Below are positions 1 to 10,000 of a stretch of 64,000 bases of DNA, piece after piece (the stretch's first letter is position 1; every line of letters starts with the position of its first letter). Under the pieces are notes generated by a model. It was not told where the DNA came from, made no database searches, and saw only the letters and a program-made list of their open reading frames with translations. This DNA comes from Bicyclus anynana (taxonomy: Eukaryota > Arthropoda > Insecta > Lepidoptera > Nymphalidae), in the NCBI RefSeq assembly GCF_947172395.1, contig NC_069086.1, positions 7,348,501 through 7,412,500 on the forward strand. The letters run 5' to 3'. A program made the position numbers and the translations under genes.

Positions 1-435
1 AAGAAGAAAGAAAGTTAGTACTATAAATGTGATACCTACGAGTAGATAAAAAAAAATCTAATAAAAACAAATAAATTTAATATTCTATTATACTACTTAG
101 TAATCTACAGAATAAAAAATTCTTTAAAACAATTTATGTCTTTTACTACAATTATCTAAGTACATTTTTAACTACTGGAAGACTAGTTGTACTACCTAGT
201 TATCTATTGCACCAACTGTTACACATTTTTGTAGATGTATAATTTTATGAATAAGATTAATATAGTTTGAAGAGGTATTACAAAATAAAATGAGATTGTA
301 TAAGGAACATTAAAATAAATAGGAAATATTTTGTGCTCATAATTGACAACTTACTGTTTCTATCTAGACTACATTCCTATAGAAAAACCACTTCAAACAT
401 GACTAAACAACTCCACCGTCTACAATGCAAACATT
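1..435. other. AT-rich region downstream of AK3
   Basis: No coding signal or recognisable repeat was seen. It must include the 3' UTR of the minus-strand adenylate kinase gene. No AATAAA (TTTATT on the plus strand) was found, so the end of that transcript is not defined. Confidence 0.5.
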
Positions 436-1095
436 CTAAATCTTCTGAAAAATAGGATCTAAGTAAGCTGTAACTTTGGGCCATATTTCATCGGATGTCC
501 TTCCTTCAAACTCCTTTAGTATACCTTTTTCTTTGTAAAAATTAATAACTGGTCGAGTAACTTTTTCATATATTTCAAGTCTCTTTTGTACAGCCTCAGG
601 TTTATCGTCTGGTCGCTGCATCAAATTCTCTCCAGTTACATCATCTTTGCCCTCTATTTTGGGTGTGTTAAACCCTATGTTATACACTCGTCCTGATGGC
701 AAGTGGACCCACCGGCTTTTCACTCTGTCAATAATAACTTCAAATGGCACAACTAAGTTCAAAACAACATCAACAGGCTGCACTTTCCACAAAGCATTGG
801 CCTGAGCTACTGTCCTCGGAAAACCGTCCAAAAGCCAAGGTTTATTTTCCACTTTACGCAACTCCGCTATCATAAACTTGATCATTACATCATCAGGCAC
901 GAGTTTTCCTTCATTGAGGTACGATTTCACTTCCTTTCCTAGGTCAGTTTGTTTTTCGATATGATCCCGCAACTTATCTCCACTAGACACATGTTCTATA
1001 TTGTATTTTTTTACAATTCTAGACGAAATTGTCCCTTTTCCAGACGCTGGAGCACCCAATATTAACGCTTTCAATATTTTGTCTTTAACCGTCAT
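436..1095 (-). CDS. AK3: Adenylate kinase 3 (GTP:AMP phosphotransferase), mitochondrial
   Basis: Single-exon 219-residue protein. It has the complete adenylate kinase layout: P-loop GAPASGKGT at residues 14-22, the NMP-binding segment SSGDKLR (about 37-43), DGFPRT at 90-95, and a long-form LID (about 127-165) with SGRVYN, DDVTGENLMQR and DDKPEAVQKR. The LID has no zinc-binding cysteines, as in animal AK3. The family moves phosphate between GTP (or ITP) and AMP in the mitochondrial matrix and recycles GDP made by succinyl-CoA ligase. Like other AK3 proteins it starts with a short basic segment (TVKDKILK) rather than a long cleavable presequence. The ATG at 1093-1095 is the first in frame and precedes the P-loop by 13 residues, the usual spacing. 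Length is normal (human about 227). AK2 is a related alternative, but its N-terminal extension is absent. The lack of introns fits a retained single-exon gene, and there is no sign of decay. Confidence 0.95.
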   Translation of the reverse strand: MTVKDKILKALILGAPASGKGTISSRIVKKYNIEHVSSGDKLRDHIEKQTDLGKEVKSYLNEGKLVPDDVMIKFMIAELRKVENKPWLLDGFPRTVAQANALWKVQPVDVVLNLVVPFEVIIDRVKSRWVHLPSGRVYNIGFNTPKIEGKDDVTGENLMQRPDDKPEAVQKRLEIYEKVTRPVINFYKEKGILKEFEGRTSDEIWPKVTAYLDPIFQKI

Positions 1096-2110
1096 TGTCG
1101 GTTGATTTATGTCCGAGCGACCTTTGATTTGCGTACTTTGATACGTTGATCAAATAGACTGTTTCGATTATGCGAGGCGGCCTCGCTTGATAATATATTA
1201 TCTGAATTTCCCCGTTGCGGTTTACGTCATTTTTATAGAAATAATTTAAAAAATACCTTATCACATCGATGTTTCCATGTTACGTATTGATAAGTTTCGT
1301 ATTTCGTAGTATCGTCGCGTAGGCGTAGAATTATGCACAGTGTTTGCTTAGCGGATAACATTTATTTTATAAAATTTAATTTAAAACTTAAAACTTTATA
1401 TCAATACAATAAATATGTATAAAAAAATAAAAATAAGCTCTAAAACATTACACAACAAAACAAAGCTAACAACAAACTGTCAAATTGAAATGGATGGAGT
1501 TTGGACCTTGAAGACATGCGCAAAGCGAAATGTCAAACATCTCTGGAAGCGTTCACAGTTTAAATTAAAACTTACAGTCGCGTTCTATATTTGTCGCTTA
1601 GCTGCCTAGTTATTTACATTGAATGAACATTACGCATTGCATATGTACTTTTTATTTTCTCTATTAAACTTAATGACAAAACGACAAATATGTAAAGTTT
1701 CTATAAGACTAATAGTTTTGTGATTAACGGCCACCTAAGAATAGGTACCATAATCCTAATCACGCTATTAGTAACTATAAATATTAAATAGGTCAATGTC
1801 TCGTTACTTTAGTTGTTTCTAGTACGATTAGATAAAAGTTCTTTCTTAAATTCGAGTCCTGGGACTGGATATTAAATTAATGTCATGGGGTAGGTATTTT
1901 TCATCACTCTTGAGATAGGAAGTTGGTGGTGTTACCTCTGTACTGACACTTAAATCTACGGGCGTCGCACCCTCACACCCTCGAGTCTCGGAAACCACAT
2001 TAAGTCGTCAGTTCCGGACATTATAATAATTATAAATCATGGATATCTTTAGTCTCGTTAGTGGGTGAAAGTTTATTAAAATACCCTCTCCTATAAAAAA
2101 GGCCAAGCGC
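1096..2110. other. AK3 upstream region and SINE-body fragment
   Basis: This is the presumed 5' region of AK3. Short open frames here (for example near 1415-1609) have no family resemblance. About 1850-2070 resembles the body of the tRNA-derived SINE that begins at 2111, probably an older diverged copy. No coding exon of the downstream PARG-like gene was recognised here. Confidence 0.4.
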
Positions 2111-2205
2111 TGCCCGTTGGTCCAGTGGTTAGCCTATAAGACTTCGGATCATGACCGGATCCTGGGTTCGAATCCTAAGTCTGCCTATAAATGCTTAGTT
2201 TTCTC

Positions 2206-2547
2206 TCATCATTATCAACCCATACATAATCGGCTCACTGTTCTCGACAGCTTCCTCTTCCTTCGAGCTCGAGTTTCCTCTTAGAATGAAAGCGGTTAGG
2301 CCAATAGTCCATCACGCTGGCCCAAAGTGGATTTGCAAACTTCACACACGCAGAGAATTAAGAAAATACTCTGATATGCGGGTTTCCTCACGATGTTTTT
2401 CCTTCACCGTTTGAGACACGTGATAACTGATATTTAATTTCTTAAAATGCACACATCTGAGAAGTTGGATGTGCATGCCCAATACCGGATTCGAACCCAC
2501 ACCCTCCGGAATCGGAGGCAGAGGTCTATATCTATTGGGCTATCATG
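2206..2547 (-). mobile_element. tRNA-derived SINE (family B), nested
   Basis: Reverse-strand copy of a family seen about eight times in the window. Its 5' end has a tRNA-like B box within GTGGGTTCGAATCCGG. Its middle carries the conserved block on hidden AAACGGTGAAGGAAAACATCG, and its 3' part contains GCCAGCGTGRTGGACTATTG. It lies inside the family-A SINE. Confidence 0.7.
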
Positions 2548-2687
2548 GCACTCTTTTCACTCAATTAAAATTCTCAGCCGCTTGTTGATGGTGTTACACC
2601 CTGTGCCACGGAGATCACATTAAGCCGTCGGCGTCGATCCCGGTCACTATCATCAACATCTGAAAGTGGTTAAAGAAACATTATCAT

Positions 2688-2917
2688 CAATAGCGTAGCT
2701 ACCCTAGGGCTAGGCGGTGCGATGCCCCGGGGACCCCAAGCTCAGGGGGCCCTCGAATCCTTACCAGAAAATCGCGATCGAACTGAACTTAAAAAATTTC
2801 GTAAACGAACAAGAGCTGATGAATATTTTTACTTGATAAAACCTAATCAGTTAAAATGGCAGTGGAGCCCATTTTTTCATTTGCTCCAGAGCCCTTGTTC
2901 GCCTAGCTACGCTACTG
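2688..2917. mobile_element. Short hAT-type MITE, nested in a SINE
   Basis: The 230-base element begins CAATAGCGTAGCTA and ends TAGCTACGCTACTG, giving about 14 bases of terminal inverted repeat with one mismatch. It is flanked by ATTATCAT and ATTATCTC, a plausible but imperfect 8-base target duplication. Removing it rejoins the body of the surrounding SINE. An internal open frame reads smoothly but belongs to the repeat. Confidence 0.55.
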
Positions 2918-3270
2918 ATTATCTCCCGCCAATCCGCATTGGAGCAGCGTGGTGGCTTTATGTTCCATATCTCCTCTATAAGGAGGGATGCCTGGCCCAG
3001 TATTGGGCCGCTAAAACATACTTATAATGATGAATGATTAGGATTTAGGTCAAATGTATTTCAAGGACTTTCACATTATTGTGGTGCAGATCTATATAAA
3101 AATTGTGCTCGTTGTTTCCAGAATGGCGCTTGTAATGTTACCCTGCGACCTGCCCTGGTGGACATCAGTGCAGCGACATTTGAAGCATCTCCTCGTCGCT
3201 TCATCACCTGCTAAATTAACAGCTAGCATGTTGAAAATCCATGACATGTGCAAGTTTGTATCTGAAAATA

Positions 3271-3470
3271 TCTATACTAATATTATAAAGCTGAAGAGTT
3301 TGTTTGTTTGTTTGATTGAACGCGCTAATCTCAGGAACTACTGGTCCGATTTACAAAATTCTTTCAGTGTTATATAGCCCATTTATCGAGGAAGGCTATA
3401 GGCTATATATTATCCCCATATTCCTACGGGAACCGGAACCACGCGGGTGAAACCGCGCGGCGTCAGCTAG
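3271..3470 (+). mobile_element. Non-autonomous Helitron (200 bases)
   Basis: The element starts with TC (TCTATACTAATATTATAAAG) directly after an A. It ends in CTAG directly before a T, with a GC-rich hairpin (CGCGGGTGAAACCGCG) just inside the 3' end. These are the hallmarks of Helitrons: 5' TC, 3' CTRR, insertion between A and T, no target duplication. Related copies occur throughout the window. Confidence 0.7.
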
Positions 3471-3493
3471 TAAGCTAATAAAATTACCTATAA

Positions 3494-3947
3494 CTAGCTA
3501 ACGCCGCGTTTCACCTGTGTAGGTCCCGCTCCAGGGACGTAGCTCCCGCCGTATCAGCCGTATCAATGATACGGGGCCCCTTACGTGTTAAAGCAAAAAT
3601 TAGTAAAATGTAGGTAATCCACAATCTGTCTTTTTCCCTGGTAAAGCGTGCTCCCAAAAGTTGGAAACATCATAGATAACTTAAGTCACTGACATATTTC
3701 TTTTAAGCAAGTATTTTTGTTTCTTTTGTGAGAAATCTTTACCCTTAATTGGAGCCCCCCCAACTAATTTTGATACAGAGCCCGTCCAAGGCACGCTACG
3801 CCGCTGTCCCGCTAAATATAGCCTATGACACTCACAGATAACGTGGCTTTCTAGTGCTAAAAGAATTTTCCAAATCGAGAGGTTCTGCATCTAGAAATTA
3901 CCCCCTACAATACCACAAACTTTACCTTTTTCTAATGTTAGTATAGA
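3494..3947 (-). mobile_element. Non-autonomous Helitron, split by a hAT MITE
   Basis: Reverse-strand copy. The 3' CTAG is at 3494-3497 after the plus-strand A, and the 5' TC end is at 3946-3947 (plus-strand TATAGA followed by T). It is interrupted at 3532-3806 by a separate element. The parts on either side match the continuous relative at 19929-20111. Confidence 0.65.
3532..3806. mobile_element. hAT-type MITE inside a Helitron
   Basis: The element begins CAGGGACGTAGC and ends GCTACGCCGCTG, so the ends are inverted repeats. It is flanked by TCCCGCTC on the left and TCCCGCTA on the right, a 7-of-8 match as expected of an ageing hAT duplication. It belongs to the same family as 22262-22578, in reverse orientation. 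Confidence 0.65.
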
Positions 3948-4025
3948 TTAGTTAAAATAATAATTATTACACTAGAATCATAGTTTGATATTCAGTTTGT
4001 AATGGATTGCATTCTATTATTGCAG

Positions 4026-7000
4026 TATAGGTATAGATCCAGACGACGATGTCAGGGACCCGGATCTAATGAAAGGCTTCCAACAATTTCTAGAGGAAGA
4101 GTTATCGGACGAGGAACGAAGAACTTTCTTAGACAATACAATCCGAATCATGGTTAATAGAGCATTGCATCTAAAAAGATGGCGTCCTCCCAAAGGACTC
4201 ATGTTTAGTTTACAGCAGCAAAGTAAGACAATCTTATTTAAAAGACTTTTGGCTTGTTCTTTATACATACCTAGTTGATGGAACAAAGTTTGCCTAAAGG
4301 ATACTATAGAAAGAGAAAGATAGAGGTTTATTCGAAATTCGCACCTGCGAGTTATAGAAAACATTGTTACCGAATAGGTAGCCCTCCAGAAGAGCTACTC
4401 GAAACGATATTCTGTACCTGTTATTCGCACTTGCGAATTATTTTCTATTTTTCTCTTTCTATAGTATCGTATTAAAAATTAAGAGAGAGATAGAGATGAA
4501 TTCGAAACTCGAACTTGCGAATTGTACTAAACAACGTAACGGAATAGCGGCCCAGTTCCACCTGATGCTAAGTAAGCTTTCGCGTCTATCAGAGCACACG
4601 TCCAAGTCCAACTTAGCTTGCGCTGCTCTTCATCGGCCTTGAGACATAGTTACTCGTATCAAAACCTCATGTCCTGTAATGAATGTTTCATCGACAACCA
4701 CGGCCGTTTGACTAGAAGGCAGTGATGCTGCTAGACATCAGAGTATTTTCCCGGTTTTATTAGCTAATGACTAAACCTATAGCACCTATGGTACCTACCT
4801 ATTTTAATCGGGATTTTTTTATAGATAGGCTGTAGCACAGTACAATATACTGTGGCTGTTGTGCTCGCCACGGAACTTTATGTTTGTGAAGTTAGCTGCA
4901 GAATGTGTATAGATGCGCGGTCGCGTCTTGCCGGCTCCCCGCCCTCGTCGTTTATACCGTTATTGATTCATTTCTCAGTCATTTGTTGCTAACTTCACAA
5001 ACAATATCTCGTGGCGGACACTGTACCTATCAGTGGCGTACACTCCATAGACGCAAAAATGCACTGCCTACCCTAAGAACTCGATACAAACCTATGTTGG
5101 ACCACAGTATATATTATATTTTATTTATAGAGCATACCCTAGTTAAAAACCTTGTGCACGCCACTGCTACCTATATACTGGTAAGAACACTGTCATGACA
5201 AAGTTTACCTGCACCTAATCATTTTAACTTTTCAGGTGACGTGACTGAACTCGACTACAATTTTCTTTCGTCACTAGTTGCACACGCATTCTTTTCTACT
5301 TTTCCAAAACGGACGCTCAAAACACATCCGACATTACAAGACTTTAATTTTACGCATTTTTTTAAAAATTTACATAGGTGAGTGACCTACTTATAAGTTT
5401 GGCTCATTTAAGTTGTATAAATACAATTATACTTTTAAGCTTCAATATAAGAATATGTATATTTTGTTACAGAAAATCACAAAGAAATAAATTAAAAAGT
5501 CTACTTCATTACTTTGAATGGCTGGATAAGAATAGTAGTGAAGGAACTATTAAATTAAGTAGACAGGTAATTACGACTGGCTCAAATATTTATTAAACGT
5601 ATTTATAGTTTACCTACGTCCGCATTTATGGCCGCATTTAGATTGATACACTATCCAGGTCACTGACCTCTGAATAAGTTATAGCCACCGTACCTAACCA
5701 AAAGTAAGTCTCAACCCAACCTCCAGATAAGCAGTTTTCAACAATTGCAGTTTGAGATTGTCTCGTTTAGCAGTAATAACTGATAGCCCAGTTGATATCA
5801 TTTAATTCGAATCCGGATACGAATTTTTATATAATGTGTCTCTTATGGTGAAAGAAAATCATCGTGTGTGAAGTCTGCTAATCCAAATTGGGGCCGCGTG
5901 GTGGCCTAACCCTTCTAATTCTGAGAGGAGGCTCTTCCTCGACAGTGAACCCAATATGGGTTGTTATGATGATGATACTTGTCTCTTTTCAGGTAATGAC
6001 GTCAAAGCAGTGGTTGACAATAGAAGACTGGTTGGAATGCACGCTGCCGCTGTGCAAACTGTTGGTAAGACACGAGGGTAGGCCGGAACGATGTGAGAGC
6101 GATGAAGCACTGAGGGTCTGCTTTGCGTCCAGCAGAATAGGTGGCGAGGTTCTACTTGATGGAGAATCGCAGGTAAGAACTTCCACGAAGTCTCTATGCT
6201 GAAACACATCATCTTCATCATCTACTTTACCTTATCCCACTAAAGTGGGCTTGGCAAGATATCGCACTACCCCTGTAAAAAAGACGTAACTACACTTGCG
6301 TCAAAAATGTTTTATTACGTAAATAAATCGAGCATAATGATTTACACCTTCTGTCAAAATATCGTGAAGCTATCGATAAAAATGAAGGAATAAATGCAAA
6401 AATACTAAAATTTTACGACTTTAGAAAACATAAAATTCCAGCATAAAATAGAGGTATGGATATTTACATTTATTTCGCTTTACAATTATACCGTTCTTAA
6501 AGTCATACTTATGTTTACGTAAATTTTAAAAGAAGATTTACAAGAAAATGTTTAACGCAAATAAACTTAAATACTTGTTCCTATATTTTACAATCTTGGA
6601 CTATTGTGTAATTCTAATTACTTATTTCTTTTACGAAAAATTTAGCTGATAGTTTATGTGTGATTATTGTTACATACTTTCCACCCGGCAAAACTTCACA
6701 ATGCGTAAAGTGTAGTTTCAGTTATTTCTTTATTACACGAAACATTTCATATCTTATTTTGGGTAATTTTGAATTTATGCTCTAAAAAAATTAAGAATGT
6801 GTTCGTGTAGTTAAAATGAAGTAAAAAATAAACTACTTTTAGTGTCGTAAAAAATACTTATTCGATGTATTGCATCTAACAATACAAGGCACGCAACAGT
6901 AGTACCTACACCACTCGCGGCTCGCTATCGCTCGTCGGTTAGTTTAGTACGATTATTAGATAACAGTTACGAAGAATTAGAGGAGCCATTTTCATCAGAT

Positions 7001-10000
7001 GTTTCAGAGTATATTCCTGAAACTGATTCATTCGATTCTGATGAAAATATCTCTGCTGAAAATGCACATAAAAGACGCAGGAAACGTAAGAAGCCAAATT
7101 TTCAATATACTCAAAATATTGAAAATATATGTGGTCAAATATTTGCACTAAAAGCGATGCTGACGTGATATTAAAGCCTCCAATAAGTGGAGATCCTGAA
7201 GCAGGTAGTCCAAAATCATCTGTTGATGTCATTATGTCTACACCGCCCTCATCACGTCTTGCTATTACAAAGATAAGTACCCCAGATTCATTCAAAGAGA
7301 TTTTAAGAACTGTACGATGTCAACCTAAAGAAAATAAACTGAATGAGTATACAGCTGTCGTAGATGAATCGAAAGAAAAACAGATTATTTGTTTGACCTC
7401 CAAGCAAAATAGATATTACCTCCGGACACGAAAAGACACCAAATATTATGAGAAATTTCATATTGTAGCGTCAATTTCTACAATATACAATAGTTACCAC
7501 ATTAATGTTGATCATATTGAAAATGATAATAGTATGTTTGATGTCACTGAAAGGAGTACCCTTTACTGCGAAAACATAAAACCTTTGAATCAAAATCTTC
7601 GAATACCGTCGTCATCGAATTCCAATGAGGATTCAGCACAATCTACACAGATTAACTTTATCGCATTACAGTTCACGGTGTATCTTAATGATGAAAATAC
7701 TTTTTAAGACAATTAACAAAAAGTCACAAAAGAGTCGTAAAAGAGTTAGATATGAAAGTTTGTGGCAAGTAAACAAAAATAAACTATTGAAAAATTCTGG
7801 AAAACGTTACCATTCTAAATCTGCTAAAAAGGAAATATAACGAAAGAAAATAGGTGATCCATGTACATGTAAAAAAAAGTGCACCGAAAAAATTGATCAA
7901 TCAGAAAGAAAACTTGCGTTCGAAAGCTACTGGCAGTTAGCTAATCATGAGCGTCAGTGAGATTATATTTTAAAATACGTTAAAGGGAAACCATCACGTG
8001 TTGCTCTAGTAAGCTCGAACAAACCTTGATTGCAGATGTTACTCCAGCATCCGAGAGATAGTACTATAATATATTTACTACAAAATTTAATATTGGCTTC
8101 TTCCAGCCAAAAAATGATTTGTGCGAAACTTGCAGCTTATACGACCAGGCTGATTCTGAAAAAACTGAACAGTTGAAAGAAGAATATTAAAAGCACATAC
8201 AAAATAAGGAGCTTATAAGAAAAATTAAAATCCAAGAAAAAGAAGAATTATTTCCTAATTAGGTCCTAAAGAAAACGCTGTTTTGATTTGGAAAAAGTAT
8301 TAAACTTATCGCAATCAGAGGTTGGAGTTTTCCATTATAAACGCAAGTACCCAGTGTTTAATTACACAGTATATAACATATTGACAAAAAGTAGTCATTG
8401 TTATGTTTGGCATGCCCAAATAGCAAAAAAAGGTGCCAATGAAATTGCCAACTGTCTATGGTGTTATCTACAAGGTGAAGCTGCGAAAGGAATCAAAGTA
8501 ATTTCTTTTTATTCGGATAACTACACTGGACTTAAAGATGCTTGGAGGCCGTTGGATCAGCTTCCACCTTCACACAGGAAGTAAAACTATAAGAAATGTA
8601 AACAGTAATTGTTATCAATTGTAAATTATAATACTGTATGACTTTTTCAAAAGAGCAACTGTTGACTTTCTTGCCGGTATCTTCTCAGCAGAACCTGCCT
8701 TCCGAATCGGTGGTAGAATCTTTAAAAATAGTCAACTGACGTGTCAAAAGTGCTTGTAAACTAAGCCTACTTGAAATAAATGATTTTTGATTTGATTTGG
8801 ACAAAATCGTAATCGGTTTGTTTTTGCACTGTATATTCACGCATCTAAAGCATTAGGTATAAAAATTTCGCACAGATTTTTACAGGAAGGTCATACTCAA
8901 AATGATGGTGGCTCGATGCACGTACTCTATATTCCTGAAGAAATATATGCAATCATTCGAAATGCAAAAGTACAAGGGAAAAATACAACGTCAATGAAAT
9001 GACTTAAGACATTTTTTTCGTTTTCAAAAAGCTTGTAGCCAACAATAAAAACTGGGAAAAAGATAACTTCGGAAATAAAGTGAGTTGGAGTAAAGTTAAA
9101 GATATTTCGGCAGATCCTCAATGTCCGGGGAAATTGCAAATAAAATATGCATTCGATGATGAGACACCAATAATTGTAGACACAAATAGAAGCGGAGAGT
9201 CACGAGAAAAAATGAGCTGCATGCAGCGAGCCTTTTGAAACACATCAGGCATTAATGCAATTATACGATGCGCCGCTACCGATACCTGAAAAAATATACA
9301 AAGACTTGATGAGTCTATGTAAATATAATTATATACCTCCACACTACCAGACGTTTTATAACAGTTCAAGTACTCAATCTGCTGCCACCGAGTCCGATTC
9401 CGAAGTTGAGGATAATGAAGGTTAATAAAAATATCACTATTCTTGATTAAGCTGATTATGGATGTAATAAACATTTCTTTAAAAATAATAAAAACTTAAT
9501 AATAACCCTGTTTATTTTCATTTCCTCTAAATAAATTTTGTCCCTATATTTATAGTTTTGACTTAAATACACGCACATAATAGACTATTTACTGTAAGAA
9601 GTAGGTATTACATGATACAAATTGAATATTCAGTTCCTTTCCGCATAATAAAAGCTATATTTTTAAATACACTAACTATTCTAAAATAAATGGCTCCCTG
9701 GAAATACGTAACTCTATGTACAAAAAAGGATTTTCCGTTAAATAACAGCGTGATTATACTTACAACTCTAGATTATAATTAAAAATAGGAGAGTATAAAG
9801 CCGTAAGTAGAGATAAATTAGTTCATATATTTCAAAACACATAACAAAAAAGCAGTATTTGTAGTTACTCCTGCAAATGTTCTTTATGTTTTGTGGAATA
9901 CCGATGTAACCGTATTTTTTTAGAATATCTCGAAGTACATCAAGCCGTTCCTAAATTAAATAACACGCGTAGTTGAAGGCAACTGTGACCTACGATTTTC

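Larger units (their letters stand above)
2111..3025 (+). mobile_element. tRNA-derived SINE (family A), interrupted by two other elements
   Basis: The head at 2111-2205 has tRNA-like A- and B-box sequences (GGTTCGAATCC). The body resumes at about 2565-2687 and again at 2918-3025. Uninterrupted relatives at 41541-41830 and 50680-51065 (itself interrupted once) show that these three pieces belong together. A minus-strand SINE of family B sits between the first two pieces and a hAT-type MITE between the last two. Confidence 0.65.

Noticed and set aside
2111..2205. Possible tRNA gene
   Set aside because: It has A/B boxes but does not fold into a full cloverleaf by eye and continues into a repeated SINE body. 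The same holds for 24226, 25000, 41541, 48558 and 50178.
2722..3027. Open frame of 101 residues as a PARG-like first exon
   Set aside because: It runs across a MITE and the end of a SINE and has no resemblance to PARG N-termini.
4275..4475. Continuation of the first PARG-like exon
   Set aside because: The sequence after 4222 begins with a good donor (GTAAGA), contains repeat-like direct copies (TTCGAAATTCGCACCTGCG), and joining to 5236 restores phase and the family match.
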